Source of the DNA: PALSA-1004 sp963804885
GTDB lineage: Bacteria; Pseudomonadota; Gammaproteobacteria; Burkholderiales; SG8-41
DNA length: 64,000 nt
Reading direction: 5' to 3'
Assembly (NCBI GenBank): GCA_963804885.1
Contig: CAWDSF010000006.1
Span: forward strand, 1-64,000
A program made the position numbers and the translations under genes. This document shows, in pieces, positions 1 through 9,262 of this stretch. The stretch's first letter is position 1. Each line of letters starts with the position of its first letter. The notes beneath the pieces were generated by a model. It was given only the letters and a program-made list of their open reading frames with translations. It did no database searches and was not told where the DNA came from.

Positions 1-50
1 ACACGAAATGGGCGAAAGTCCTCGACGACGCCGGCATCAAGCCGGAGTAA
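1..50 (+). CDS. C-terminus of a Bug/TctC-family solute-binding protein (partial)
   Basis: Only the last 15 codons are present, reading TKWAKVLDDAGIKPE and then TAA. This is the usual tail of Bug (TctC) periplasmic binding proteins; the copies ending at 56.2 kb and 59.8 kb have closely similar endings. The gene begins upstream of the window. Nothing can be said about its ligand. Confidence 0.75.
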   Translation, partial: TKWAKVLDDAGIKPE

Positions 51-340
51 TCCAGTCGTTACTAGATTTGTCGTTCACGGCGCATGCGTATTTGGCGAGT
101 CTCGGCGCAGCGTGAAAGGTCCATTTGTCCTACAAAAAATTCCGGTAGCCGCCGACAAGTGATTTCACTCTTCTGAGCTACGCTCGCTCATAAATCTATG
201 GCCATTGAGCGGGCGGCAGCGTAGTCCGAATGGACCATTGAAGAAAGCCCTCACGTTAGCTAAGCTGAAAATTCCGATCGGCACTCGCAGTGTACGCGTT
301 CGATTTTTCGAAATGTTGTGCAAAAGTGGAGGTGGGCGAA

Positions 341-1391
341 ATGAAGAAACAAACTTGCAGCTGTCTTAGTCGGCATTCTCAGCTTTATTTGGGCAGGCAG
401 CGCGCTCGCGGCTATTACCTTCAGCACGTTCGTCACCAGCGCGAATATCACGGCGGCTGTGGGCCAGAATCAAACTATCGGCTTCGCCTATGCAGGAGAC
501 AAGTTTGTCGGATCCGTATATTTCGGCACGCAGCTCTACCAGACCAACTTGACCGGCGGCGGCGTCACGACGTTCGGCGCACCGGTAGCCGCATTCTCCG
601 GCGGCGAGACGTACGTGTCGAGCTCGCTCGGCATCGGCGGTTTCGGGCCGCGCGACGTTTACGCCGGTAACCAGACCTCCAACGTCGTCTACCGGTTCGC
701 CAACGATGGTTCTTCGCAGGGTGAATTCGTGACCTCCGGCATCGCCGGCGGCATCCGCAGCATCGCGTTCGATCCGTTCGGTCTCTATGGCAACAACATG
801 ATCGTTGCTACCGGCAGCGGGAACATCTACCGGGTCGACGGCGCCGGCACGACATCGCTGCTCGCATCGGTCGGCGCGGACACCGAAGGCCTCAGCTTCG
901 CGCCCCAGGCGTTCGGTTCGTTTGCCGCGGGAACTCTTTTCGTCGCATCGGAAGGGCTGGGCAGTCTTCTCGCCATCACCCCCGGCGGCGTCGTGAGCAC
1001 TGTTGTCAGCCAATTGTCCACTCCCGAAATGGTCAGCTTCGTTCCGCTGAATATCGGCCAGAGCGGCAACCCGGTCGAGGGTTTTTATGCCGCCTCCTTC
1101 CCGACCAACATCGTGAAGGCAGCCCCGGGGGATTTTCTCCCCTACATCGGCCATGCGATCATCACCGAGGAAGGGGGCGGGCAGCGCATCTACGACATCA
1201 GCTGGAACGGCAGCGCGTTCGTCACCGCCGTAATCGGCTCGTTTCCCGGCCAGGCCGAGGACGGGATCTTCGTGACGGCCGACATTATCCGCAACCCGGT
1301 CCCCGAACCCGAAACGTACGCGCTGATGCTGGCAGGCCTTGGGCTGCTTGGTTTTGTGGCACGTCGCCGGAAACAGCAAGCAGGCATTTAG
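341..1391 (+). CDS. PEP-CTERM sorting domain protein, frameshifted in the signal peptide
   Basis: Exported protein of about 345 residues. The C-terminus has the full sorting signal: a VPEPETYAL motif, a hydrophobic helix (MLAGLGLLGF) and the basic end ARRRKQQ. Exosortase recognises such tails at the inner membrane in exopolysaccharide-producing Gram-negatives. The middle (residues about 40-300) is rich in Gly, Ser and Thr with repeats like a beta-propeller, and I cannot name its function. ATG at 341 follows a GGAGGTGGG stretch, but its frame ends early. The hydrophobic signal sequence (LAAVLVGILSFIWAGSALA) lies in the next frame, and removing one A near 344 joins them into MRNKLAAV. The 290 bases upstream show no gene and no convincing promoter. 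A terminator follows directly. No exosortase gene is in the window. Confidence 0.85.
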
Positions 1392-1417
1392 GCTGTTGCA
1401 GCAGTCGTCAACATCAA

Positions 1418-1438
1418 CCCCGCTCCGGCGGGGTTTTT
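1418..1438 (+). terminator. Rho-independent terminator after the PEP-CTERM gene
   Basis: Perfect 6-bp stem CCCCGC / GCGGGG (1418-1423 and 1428-1433) with a TCCG loop, followed by five T. It lies 27 bases after the stop codon. Confidence 0.85.
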
Positions 1439-1513
1439 GTTTGCGCAGGGCCGCCCGGTTCGACTGCCGTGGTTGTCGATACAGACACGGTACCCGTGCG
1501 ACGCGTCGTCATG

Positions 1514-2416
1514 TCACTTGGCGCCGATGACTTTTTTCCACTTCGCGTAATCGGCTTTGATCAGCGCGGCAAATTCCTGGGGCGTCGATGGCGCGGGGTT
1601 GAGTCCCTGGCTGCGCGAGATCCGCGCGACTTCAGGATCCGTAAGCGTCTGGCGCAATTGCTTGTTGAGCCGCTCTATGATGGACGGCGACGTGCCGGCG
1701 GGCGCGAGCAGCCCGAACCAGAACGTCGCGTCGTAATTCTTGACGCCTGCTTCGTGTAGCGACGGCACGTCGGGCAGGCTGGGGTCGCGCTTGAGGCTCG
1801 TGACCGCAAGGACCTTTGTGCGATTGCGCAAGGTGCCGGCCGTGGTCGAGCTCACGAAGCCGAATTGCAATTCGCCGCCGAGCACCGCGGTCAGGATTTC
1901 GTTGCCGCCCTTGTAAGGCACGTGCGTGAAGACGGCGCCCGTCATCGCCTGCAGCATCTCGCCCGAGAGATGCCCGGCGGAACCTATGCCCTGGGTGGCG
2001 TAGCGCAACTGACCGGGCTTGTCTTTCGCGAGCGCGATCAGCTCCTGGACGGAATTCAGCGGCGTGTCGCTGCGCGCGACAATGGCATTGCAAAAAGTCA
2101 GCGCGAGCCCGATCGGCGCAAATGCGGTCGCGGTGTCGTAGGGCAGATTCTTCTCAAGTATCTGACTGATCGTCAGCGCGCCGGGACTCGACCACAACAG
2201 GGTGTAGCCGTCGGCCGGCGCCTTCGCGACGATTTGCGCCGCCACGCTGCCGCCGGCGCCGCCGCGATTCTCGATCACGAAGGTGGCGCCAAGCGCTTCG
2301 CTCATGCGTGTCGCAATGCTGCGCGCCGAGCCGTCGGCGCTGCCGCCCGCGCTGAAGCCGACGAGCAGGCGGATCGGCTTCACCGGATAGTTTTGCGCCG
2401 GCGATCGCGGACGCAC
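1514..2416 (-). CDS. Bug/TctC-family solute-binding protein
   Basis: Periplasmic binding protein of the tripartite tricarboxylate transporter family. Visible family marks are PVKPIRLLVGFSAGGSAD near the mature N-terminus, ENRGGAGG, PADGYTLL, THVPYKGG and LPDVPSLHEAG. The C-terminal AKWKKVIGAK is typical. The frame opens at a GTG at 2416, directly before AQNYPVKP, so the signal peptide is missing from this frame. A hydrophobic stretch (DALFAFGAALCV) lies just upstream in another frame, so an indel near 2417-2430 probably cut off the true N-terminus. Its neighbour upstream is the broken dehydrogenase gene (ends 2464). The ligand is unknown. Confidence 0.85.
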   Translation of the reverse strand: MRPRSPAQNYPVKPIRLLVGFSAGGSADGSARSIATRMSEALGATFVIENRGGAGGSVAAQIVAKAPADGYTLLWSSPGALTISQILEKNLPYDTATAFAPIGLALTFCNAIVARSDTPLNSVQELIALAKDKPGQLRYATQGIGSAGHLSGEMLQAMTGAVFTHVPYKGGNEILTAVLGGELQFGFVSSTTAGTLRNRTKVLAVTSLKRDPSLPDVPSLHEAGVKNYDATFWFGLLAPAGTSPSIIERLNKQLRQTLTDPEVARISRSQGLNPAPSTPQEFAALIKADYAKWKKVIGAK

Positions 2417-2463
2417 AGCGCGGCGCCGAACGCGAACAGGGCGTCCGCGCGCACTGTCGAATT

Positions 2464-3470
2464 CAGTGCGCCCTACGCCGCACGCAGACTCGAATTGCTT
2501 TTCCGGCAGTGAGCAGGCGGATCGGTTTGCCGTGCACGAATGCGCGCGATGTTCTCGACGACGTCTGCGTAGGCGACTTCGTAAAATTCGCTCACGTTAT
2601 GCCCTTGATGCGGCATCAGCACGACGTTGGGCAGCTTGCGCAGAGGGCTGTCGTCCGCGAGCGGCTCGCGCGCGAACACGTCGAGACCGGCGCCGGCGAT
2701 GCGGCGCTTCCTGCAGGGTTTTGATCAAAGCGCCTCTTCGTCGATCAGCGGGCCGCGCGCGGTGTTGACGAGGATCGCCGTCGGCTTCATCAATCGCGAG
2801 TTCGCGCGCGCCGACGATGCCGCGCGTGCGCTCGCCGAGCACGAGGTGCACGCTCACGACGTCGCTGCGTCTTGAAGAGTTCGTCCTTCTCGACGCGCGT
2901 CGACGCCGGCTTCCGCGCGCGCTTATCCGTCAGGTTCTGGCTCCACGCGATGACGTTCATGCCGAGCGCTTTGCCGACCGGCAGCGACGTGGCTTGCCCT
3001 GGCGGCCGAGACCGAGCCAGCCCGAGCGTGCGTTGCGCGAGCGTGATGCCGACGGTGCACTGCCAGCCGCCTTCGCGCATGCGGCACGCTTCGTGCGGAA
3101 TATGGCGCGCGACCGCGAGGATCAAGCCCCACGTGAGTTCGCTCGTCGCCTTACGATAGGTGCCGCGCAGTTCGGTGTACGACACGACAATGCCGCGCTT
3201 GGTCGCCGCCGCCACGTCAAGCGTGCGGTTGTACAAGCCCGGTAATCGCGATCATCTTGAGATTCGGCAGGCGCGCGAGCAGCGCGTCGGAAATCGATGT
3301 GCGCTCTCGCAGTGTCAAATGACATCGAACGGTGCGAGCACGCGCGCGGCCTCGTCGGGCACCGCGAGCGGCCGGTCGAATACCGTGATCTCGCAGGTAT
3401 CTTTAAGCGGCGACCAGTCCGCCACGGTTTGCGACAGACGCAGATAGTCGTCGAGGACGGCGATTTTCAT
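2464..3470 (-). pseudogene. D-isomer-specific 2-hydroxyacid dehydrogenase, multiply frameshifted
   Basis: NAD-dependent dehydrogenase of the phosphoglycerate dehydrogenase/SerA-like family. Starting at ATG 3470 (MKIAVLDDYLRL) the pieces read in order: catalytic-domain start, ITGLYNRTLDVAAATKRGI, the Rossmann motif LGLVGLGRQGK (seen after removing three inserted bases near 2985-3030), VSVHLVLGERTRGIVG, LVNTARGPLIDEEALI and LMPHQGHNVSEF with the catalytic His. At least ten single-base changes, nearly all insertions, are needed to read the roughly 320-residue protein. The last two lie near the C-terminus, where GKPIRLLTAGKAIRV ends at 2464. I read this as sequence error or recent inactivation, because no region is missing. 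Its neighbours are a flavin monooxygenase upstream and a Bug gene downstream on the same strand. Confidence 0.8.
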
Positions 3471-3495
3471 TTCACGGGGGCTGAGAGTTGCGCGT

Positions 3496-4594
3496 TTACG
3501 CGCCTGTCGCCTTGTTCACCCGCGGCATGACCTCGTTCGCCATCAATTCCATCGAGCGCTTGGCGAGCGCGGGATCGACCCAGTCCATGCCCGCGTAGAC
3601 GAGCTCGCCGAAGTCGCCGACTTCTTCGCGCAACTTGAGTATCTGGTCGACGACGTTGTTTACCGTGCCGCACAGCACGAGCCGGTCGACCATGTAATCG
3701 TCAGTCAACTCGCGGTCGTCCTGCTGTTCGCTCGTCTTGAAGATAATGTGGCGTTTGGAGATCATCATTTTTCTGAGCAGCATGTTCCAGTAGTAGCGGT
3801 ACGGGCTGTTGGAATCGCGGCGGCCGTACTGCTGCGCGACTTTTTCGTCGTCGGCGACGAAGATCGTGCGCGCGACGCGCCAGTCGGCGACCTTCGCCTC
3901 GAGGCCCGCGCGCTTCTTGCCTTCGACGTAATTCGTCCAGTGGCTCGGCAGCCATTTCGAGAGCAGGAAGTTCGCCGACAGCGGATGAAAATCGCGCTCG
4001 CCCATCGCGATCACGCCTTTCGAGAACGGGGCTACCACGGTGCCGACGATTTCGGGCCGCGGCTGCTGGAACGGCTTGTACATGGCGCCGCGCTGGATTT
4101 CGGCGACGCTCGTCTTCTGCGTCGTCACCTTGAAGCGGTTATTCGGCAGGTCGATGTCGTACGGCGCGTCGCGCTCCCAGATCGCGAGTATCACGTCGAT
4201 CGCCTCGGCGAATATCTTGTTGCGGTCCTCCTGCAGGAGTGCCGAGCGCTTCGGCGTCCGAGGCCAGCGCACCGGGGCTGATGCCGAAAATGAAGCGGCC
4301 CTGCGCGAGATGATCGAACATCGCTGCGTGGGCGGCGACCAGCGTCGGGTGCGTGTGCGAAAGGTTCGAGGTACCCGTCGCAAGCTTGATGTTTTTCGTT
4401 GCATGGATCAGGGTCGCGAGAAAAATGAAGCTGTTGGTGACGTTCTCGGATTTTTCGGTAAGGTGTTCGCCGACGAATGCATCATAAAAGCCAAGCTTGT
4501 CGGCCAGGATGATGGCCTCGCGGTCTTCCTGCAGCGTTTGCGCGGACGGGCGGTGCGCCGGATGCATGGGCATCGTGAAGTAACCAAGTCGCAT
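3496..4594 (-). CDS. LLM-class flavin-dependent oxidoreductase (one frameshift)
   Basis: Luciferase-like FMN/F420-type monooxygenase of about 365 residues. It starts at ATG 4594 with MRLGYFTMPMHPAHR, followed by the TIM-barrel marks DAFVGEHLTEK, IKLATGTSNLSHTHP and GRFIFGISPG. The second half carries WPSHWTNYVEGKKRAG-like sequence and ends at 3496. The halves lie in different frames; removing one A in GGCACTCCTG near 4240 gives the continuous reading ALGLLQEDRNKIF. In other genomes such enzymes oxidise small carbon sources or sulfonates, but the substrate here is unknown. The downstream dehydrogenase (25 bases away, same strand) and Bug gene suggest one catabolic operon. Confidence 0.85.
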
Positions 4595-4786
4595 GAAAAC
4601 ATTCCCCTTTTGGATCGGACCGCGACGGAAAGTCCGATAATAATATGAAAACCCCCATTCGCAGCGCGCGTCTTGCTAGACCGGCGATAAGCGCGTAATC
4701 TTTTTTGGGCAAACACCGCGCCGGACAGAACTTCGCGTCAAGCGAAGCACTGCGCACATTCATAGAAAGCTACGCAGGGAGGAGCC

Positions 4787-5257
4787 ATGACCGTCATCAC
4801 CCGTTGGATCATCGCGTGCGCGCTTGCGTGCGTCGCGGCCGGTTGCGCGACCACCGCCGAGAATACCGGCCGGATCGATCCGGCCAGCGTATCGTTCATC
4901 GAGCCGAAAGACATTAAGTGGGTGCCCAATGCGGCGGGGACTGCGGAGCAGGCCGTGTTGTACGGCGATCCGAGCAAGCCGGGACTTTACATCATTCGCT
5001 ATAAATGGAAGGCGGGCAACATGAGCCGCCCGCATTTTCATCCGAACGACCGGCTGATCGTGGTTCTGTCGGGCATCTGGTGGGTCGGCACGGGCGAAGT
5101 GTTCGATCCGAGCAGTACGGTTCCAATGCGTGCCGGCACTTACGTCACACATTACGGCAAAAAAATCCATTACGACGGCGCCAAGGATGAAGACGCCATT
5201 ATCGAGGTCCATGGCATAGGCCCGGCCACGAGCACGCCGGCAGAGCGCAAGCCTTAA
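4787..5257 (+). CDS. Cupin-domain lipoprotein
   Basis: A 156-residue exported lipoprotein. The signal peptide ends in the lipobox VAAGC, giving acylated Cys20. Residues about 60-140 form a cupin-like barrel; HFHPN (His83, His85) and later His122 and His128 could bind metal. An AGGGAGG ribosome site precedes ATG 4787. It lies 36 bases ahead of the GMC dehydrogenase genes and is probably cotranscribed with them. The reaction is unknown; a periplasmic sugar- or alcohol-processing role is inferred from the neighbours only. Confidence 0.75.
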   Translation: MTVITRWIIACALACVAAGCATTAENTGRIDPASVSFIEPKDIKWVPNAAGTAEQAVLYGDPSKPGLYIIRYKWKAGNMSRPHFHPNDRLIVVLSGIWWVGTGEVFDPSSTVPMRAGTYVTHYGKKIHYDGAKDEDAIIEVHGIGPATSTPAERKP

Positions 5258-5293
5258 GTCCTTACGTTGCATGCTTAATCCTCGGGAGGCACC

Positions 5294-5992
5294 ATGAGCG
5301 AAGACAATTTCGGCCGGCGCGATTTTCTGAAAAGCGCCGTGATCGGCGGCGCCGCGGCGGCGACCGCCAGCCTGCCCGCGCAGGTCGCAGCGCAGTCGAA
5401 CGCAGCCGCGCCGGCGGCGGGCTACATGTTTCTGACACCGGAAGAAGCGGCGTTCGTCGAAACGCTGGTTGATCACATGATCCCCGCGGACCGGCACACG
5501 CCCAAGGGGACCGACCTGGGCGTCAACACCTATATCGATCGCGCGCTCGCCGGCGGCTGGGGCAAGGGCGATCGTTTGTACATGCAGGGACCGTGGGCGC
5601 CGGGCGTTCCCGAGCAGGGCTACCAGCTGCCGCTGATCCCCGCGGATCTTTATCGCAACGGCATCGCAGCGACCAACCGTCATTGCGTGAAAACGTACGG
5701 CAAGCCGTTCGACCAGGTGGGCGAGACGCAGCGCGAGGAATTGTTGAAGAACCTCGACGGCGGCAAGGTCGTGTTCGAGGGCGGCCTGTCATCGCGCGTA
5801 TTCTTCGGCATCGTGTACCAGACGGTGATGGAAGGCATGTTCGCCGATCCGATTTACGGCGGCAACAAAGACAAGGCCGGCTGGAAGATGGTCGGCTTTA
5901 CCGGCGTGATCCAGGTCAACCAGCAGAACAACGTCAAATACAAGAACAAAAAATTTCCCGGCGAGCCGCTCGGCATCGCGGATGTCAGTTAA
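5294..5992 (+). CDS. Gluconate 2-dehydrogenase subunit 3 family protein (Tat substrate)
   Basis: Small subunit of a membrane-bound, periplasm-facing GMC dehydrogenase. The N-terminus has a twin-arginine signal (RRDFLKSAVIGG) and an Ala-rich cleavage region ending in AQVAAQ. The family body follows: FLTPEEAAFVETLVDHMIPAD, YIDRALAGGWGKGDR and VFFGIVYQTVMEGMFADPIYGGN. Members bind the flavoprotein subunit and carry it through the Tat pathway. It has 232 residues, normal for the family. The GGGAGG ribosome site sits just before ATG 5294. The flavoprotein gene starts 12 bases downstream. Confidence 0.9.
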   Translation: MSEDNFGRRDFLKSAVIGGAAAATASLPAQVAAQSNAAAPAAGYMFLTPEEAAFVETLVDHMIPADRHTPKGTDLGVNTYIDRALAGGWGKGDRLYMQGPWAPGVPEQGYQLPLIPADLYRNGIAATNRHCVKTYGKPFDQVGETQREELLKNLDGGKVVFEGGLSSRVFFGIVYQTVMEGMFADPIYGGNKDKAGWKMVGFTGVIQVNQQNNVKYKNKKFPGEPLGIADVS

Positions 5993-6004
5993 GGAGCGCC
6001 GATC

Positions 6005-7780
6005 ATGACAACTAAACTGAAAGAAGTCGACGTTCTGCTGGTGGGGCTGGGTTGGACCGGCGGCATCCTCGCCAAGGAGCTTACCGAAGCAGGTCACCAG
6101 GTGGTCGCGCTTGAGCGCGGCGCGATGCGCAGCACCGAAAATGATTTCGCGGTGCCGCGCATCCGCGACGACCTGCGCTACGCGTCGCGCAACGACCTCA
6201 TGCAGAACCCGGCGAAAGACACGCTGACGATACGCAACAATCCGTCGCAGCTAGCGTTGCCGATGCGACGGCTGGGCTCGTTTCTGCCCGGCGAAGGTGT
6301 CGGCGGCGCCGGCGTGCACTGGAACGGCGTGACGTGGCGCTGGACCGACAACGAACTCAAGGTGCGCAGCCTCTATGAAGAGCGCTACGGCAAGAATTAC
6401 ATCCCCGCCGACATGACGATCCAGGACTGGGGCGTTACCTACGCGGAGCTCGAACCCTACTACGAAAAATTCGAGCGCACCGCCGCGGTATCCGGCAAAG
6501 CGGGCAACCTGCGCGGTGTAATCCAGAAGGGCGGCAATCCGTTCGAGGGTCCGCGCGCGAACGAGTACGCGCTGCCGCCGCTCGAAAGCAGCCACGCAAG
6601 CGATCTCTTCAACGTGGCGGCGACCAATCTCGGCCACCATCCATTCCCGTGCCCGACGGCGAACGCGTCGCGCGCGTACACCAATCCGGACGGATCGAAG
6701 TTCGGCGCGTGCCAGTACTGCGGGTTCTGCGAGCGCTTCGGCTGCGAAGCGAACGCGAAGGGCAGCCCGCACATCACGGTGATCCCGATCGCCATGAAGA
6801 ATCCGAATTTCGAGCTGCGCACGCACGCGTGGGTGACGAAAGTGCTGAAAGACTCCACGGGCAAGCGCGTGACCGGCGTGACGTACACGAACGTGCTGAA
6901 CGGCGAGGAATTCGAGCAGCCCGCACGCCTGGTAGTGCTGTGCGCGTACGCGATCAACAATGTGCACCTGATGCTGCTCTCGGGCATCGGCAAGCCGTAC
7001 GATCCGATCGCGCAAACGGGCGTGATCGGCAAAAACTACTGCTATCAGACCGGCGCATCGGCAACGCTCTTCTTCGAGGGCAATTACTTCAATCCTTTCA
7101 TGGGCACGGGCGGCCTCAACGCACGCACTGACGATTTTCATTCGAACTGGAACTTCGATCGCAGCAAGTTCGGCTACGTCGGCGGCGCCACTCTCGGCGC
7201 CGGCATGACCAACGGCCGGCCGATCGCGTACCGGCCGGTGCCCGCGGGCACGCCGCGCTGGGGCAAGGCATGGAAGGACGCGACGGCGAAGTGGTACAAC
7301 AGCGCGATGAACATCAACGCAAGCGGCAGCGTGATGGCGAACCGCTACAACTATTACGACCTCGACCCGACGTACCGCAACGCATTCGGCCTGCCGCTGA
7401 TGCGGATGACGTTCGACTATAAGGAGAACGAGCACAAGATGGGGCGTCACATCGCCGGAGTGATCAACGAGATCGCGAAGTCGATGAATCCAACTTCGCT
7501 GAATCCGGCGTCCGCGCGCAGCGGCTCGTGGTCGGTCGTGCCGTACCAGAGCACGCACAATACCGGCGGCACCATCATGGGCACGAACCCCGGCAACAGC
7601 GCGGTAAACAAGTATCTGCAAAGCTGGGACTGCCACAATCTTTTCATCATGGGGGCGAGTGTGTTTCCGCATAACGCGGCCTACAACCCGACGGGCCCGG
7701 TCGGCGCGCTCGCGTATCGCGCGGCGGATACCCTGAAAAACGTTTATCTCAAGAATCCCGCCCCGCTGGTGTCGGCATGA
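6005..7780 (+). CDS. GMC-family FAD-dependent dehydrogenase, large subunit
   Basis: Flavoprotein of 591 residues related to gluconate and glucose dehydrogenase large subunits. It oxidises a sugar or alcohol in the periplasm. The FAD-binding Rossmann motif is VDVLLVGLGWTGG at the N-terminus. The C-terminal GMC signature is MGASVFPHNAAYNPT, with the active-site His in FPHN followed by a conserved Asn. It has no signal peptide of its own, consistent with export together with the Tat-tagged small subunit. A Cys cluster C236-x2-C239-x2-C242-x4-C247 is present and may bind an Fe-S centre. The TGA stop overlaps the ATG of the cytochrome c gene, so translation is coupled. The sugar is not predictable. 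Confidence 0.92.
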   Translation: MTTKLKEVDVLLVGLGWTGGILAKELTEAGHQVVALERGAMRSTENDFAVPRIRDDLRYASRNDLMQNPAKDTLTIRNNPSQLALPMRRLGSFLPGEGVGGAGVHWNGVTWRWTDNELKVRSLYEERYGKNYIPADMTIQDWGVTYAELEPYYEKFERTAAVSGKAGNLRGVIQKGGNPFEGPRANEYALPPLESSHASDLFNVAATNLGHHPFPCPTANASRAYTNPDGSKFGACQYCGFCERFGCEANAKGSPHITVIPIAMKNPNFELRTHAWVTKVLKDSTGKRVTGVTYTNVLNGEEFEQPARLVVLCAYAINNVHLMLLSGIGKPYDPIAQTGVIGKNYCYQTGASATLFFEGNYFNPFMGTGGLNARTDDFHSNWNFDRSKFGYVGGATLGAGMTNGRPIAYRPVPAGTPRWGKAWKDATAKWYNSAMNINASGSVMANRYNYYDLDPTYRNAFGLPLMRMTFDYKENEHKMGRHIAGVINEIAKSMNPTSLNPASARSGSWSVVPYQSTHNTGGTIMGTNPGNSAVNKYLQSWDCHNLFIMGASVFPHNAAYNPTGPVGALAYRAADTLKNVYLKNPAPLVSA

Positions 7781-8151
7781 CAGTGATGCAAAGAATCGGC
7801 TTGATACTTTCAGGCACGCTGTTCGCGACTGCGGGCGCGCTGGCCGCCGACGCCGCGCACGGCAAGAAGCTTTTCGAAGAGTGCGCGGCGTGCCACTCGC
7901 TCGAGCGCGGCGTGCACACGGTCGGCCCGAGCCTGAACGGCATGTTCGAGCGCAAGGCCGGCGAACTCGCGGAATTTCGCTATTCGCCCGCGATGAAGAA
8001 GAGCGCGCTGCCGTGGAGCGCGCGCACGCTGGACATTTTCCTCGCCGATCCGCAGCAGGAAATCCGCGGCAACCGGATGCCGTATTCGGGCATGGCGGAA
8101 GCGCGCGACCGCGCCGACCTGATCGAGTACCTGCAGGCCGCGACGAAGTAG
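7777..8151 (+). CDS. Periplasmic class I cytochrome c
   Basis: A 124-residue electron-transfer protein. A Sec signal (MQRIGLILSGTLFATAGALA) is followed by haem motif CAACH (Cys36, Cys39, His40). The axial Met is probably Met101 in GNRMPYSGM. It resembles mitochondrial-type cytochrome c (GPSLNGMFERKAG, a pattern like GPNLxGxxGRxAG). The gene overlaps the flavoprotein gene by 4 bases, so it is the natural electron acceptor of that dehydrogenase, passing electrons to a terminal oxidase. Confidence 0.92.
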   Translation: MTVMQRIGLILSGTLFATAGALAADAAHGKKLFEECAACHSLERGVHTVGPSLNGMFERKAGELAEFRYSPAMKKSALPWSARTLDIFLADPQQEIRGNRMPYSGMAEARDRADLIEYLQAATK

Positions 8152-8276
8152 CAAGGCCCTTGACGTCGCGAACGGGGGTCGCCGCCGTTCGCCTGCATGC
8201 TGCGCTTGTCGGCGCAACGCGCCGCGCATAAACTCTCGCCTTTCCAAAATTCATTTTCCCGGGGAGCGCAGCACTC

Positions 8277-9104
8277 ATGACCACCACTACCCGCGCCGTC
8301 GACGCGCACGCCCACGTTTTCTGCGGGCCCGAATTCAAGTTTTCCCCCGACACCCTGTACACGCCGCATCCAAGCCAGATGGGCACGCCGGCGAAATTCC
8401 GCGCGGTGCTTGCGGCGCACGGCCGCACGCACGGGCTCCTGGTCGGCGCGGGGCCTTACGGCGAAGACAACCGCTGCATGCTGCAGGCAATCGCCGAATC
8501 GGACGGCCACTTCAAGGGGGTCGCGCTCGTGAAGGCGACGGCGACCGAAGCGGAACTCGCGGCGCTCAAGGAAAAGGGCGTAGTCGGCGTGCGCATGAAC
8601 CTGATGGGACACGGCATGCGGCCGTTGACCGAGCCGGGCGCGGACACGCTGCTGGCGCGATTGAAAGCGCTCGGCATGTACTTGCAACTGCATTTCCAGA
8701 AGGACGAGCTGATCGCCGCCGCGCCGATACTCAAGAAATCCGGCGTGCCGATGATGATCGATCACTTCGGCCGTCCTGATATCGGCAAGGGCGTAAAAAG
8801 CCCGGGCTACCAGACCGTGCTCGAATTCGGCAAGACCGGCCAGGCGGTCATCAAGCTGTCGGGCCCCTTCCGTTCGTCGGTGCAGGGCTATCCGTATACC
8901 GACGTCGACCCGTTCATCGCGGCGGCGATCGACGCTTATACGCTCGACCGCTGCGTGTGGGGTTCCGACTGGCCGTTCGTGCGCATGGACGAGCGCATGG
9001 ACTATGGCCCGCCTGCGACGTGCCTGCCGCGCTGGCTGCCTGACGTGAAGGACCAGCAGAAGGTGTTGTGGGACACGCCGGCGCGATTGTTCGGCTTCAA
9101 GTAA
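8277..9104 (+). CDS. Amidohydrolase (LigI-like, amidohydrolase family 2)
   Basis: Metal-dependent hydrolase of 275 residues with a TIM-barrel fold. The first-strand motif is VDAHAHVF (His11, His13); later marks are LQLHFQKDEL, MIDHFGRPD and WGSDWPF with the terminal catalytic Asp. It resembles 2-pyrone-4,6-dicarboxylate lactonase, which opens lactones of dicarboxylates in aromatic catabolism. A GGGGAG ribosome site sits 8 bases before ATG 8277. It heads a plus-strand run of catabolic genes reaching 16.3 kb, so a lactone or hydroxydiacid substrate is plausible, but this is inference. Confidence 0.85.
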   Translation: MTTTTRAVDAHAHVFCGPEFKFSPDTLYTPHPSQMGTPAKFRAVLAAHGRTHGLLVGAGPYGEDNRCMLQAIAESDGHFKGVALVKATATEAELAALKEKGVVGVRMNLMGHGMRPLTEPGADTLLARLKALGMYLQLHFQKDELIAAAPILKKSGVPMMIDHFGRPDIGKGVKSPGYQTVLEFGKTGQAVIKLSGPFRSSVQGYPYTDVDPFIAAAIDAYTLDRCVWGSDWPFVRMDERMDYGPPATCLPRWLPDVKDQQKVLWDTPARLFGFK

Positions 9105-9262
9105 GCGGTCGTAGCTGACGGCAATTGACTGCGGCGCTGCGCGGCGCGGCGCAGGGCACAGGCCGCGCAAAAGTAATACAATTCCATTCCCCCGCGCAGT
9201 CCTGCGGGTGCTCCCCGCTGTAACCGCGCTCCCGCGCCAGGATCAAGGGAACCGAAGCCACG

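Noticed and set aside
281..300. GGCACTCGCAGT upstream of the PEP-CTERM gene as a sigma54 promoter
   Set aside because: The -12 GC is absent at ten-base spacing (GT instead).
2464..3470. Treating the broken dehydrogenase as proof of genome decay
   Set aside because: All segments are present in order and the breaks are mostly single inserted bases, which fits sequence error better.
6251..8428. Long minus-strand open frame (about 725 codons) opposite the GMC genes
   Set aside because: Arg/Ala/His-rich translation without motifs, antisense to well-supported genes; typical of GC-rich DNA. The same applies to 22108-24432 and 24429-26735.
9185..9262. Leader of the dehydratase gene resembling a cobalamin riboswitch (TGCGGGTGCTCCCCGCTGT)
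   Set aside because: Only a short stretch recalls the B12-box; spacing and flanking helices do not fit and no cobalamin gene is near.
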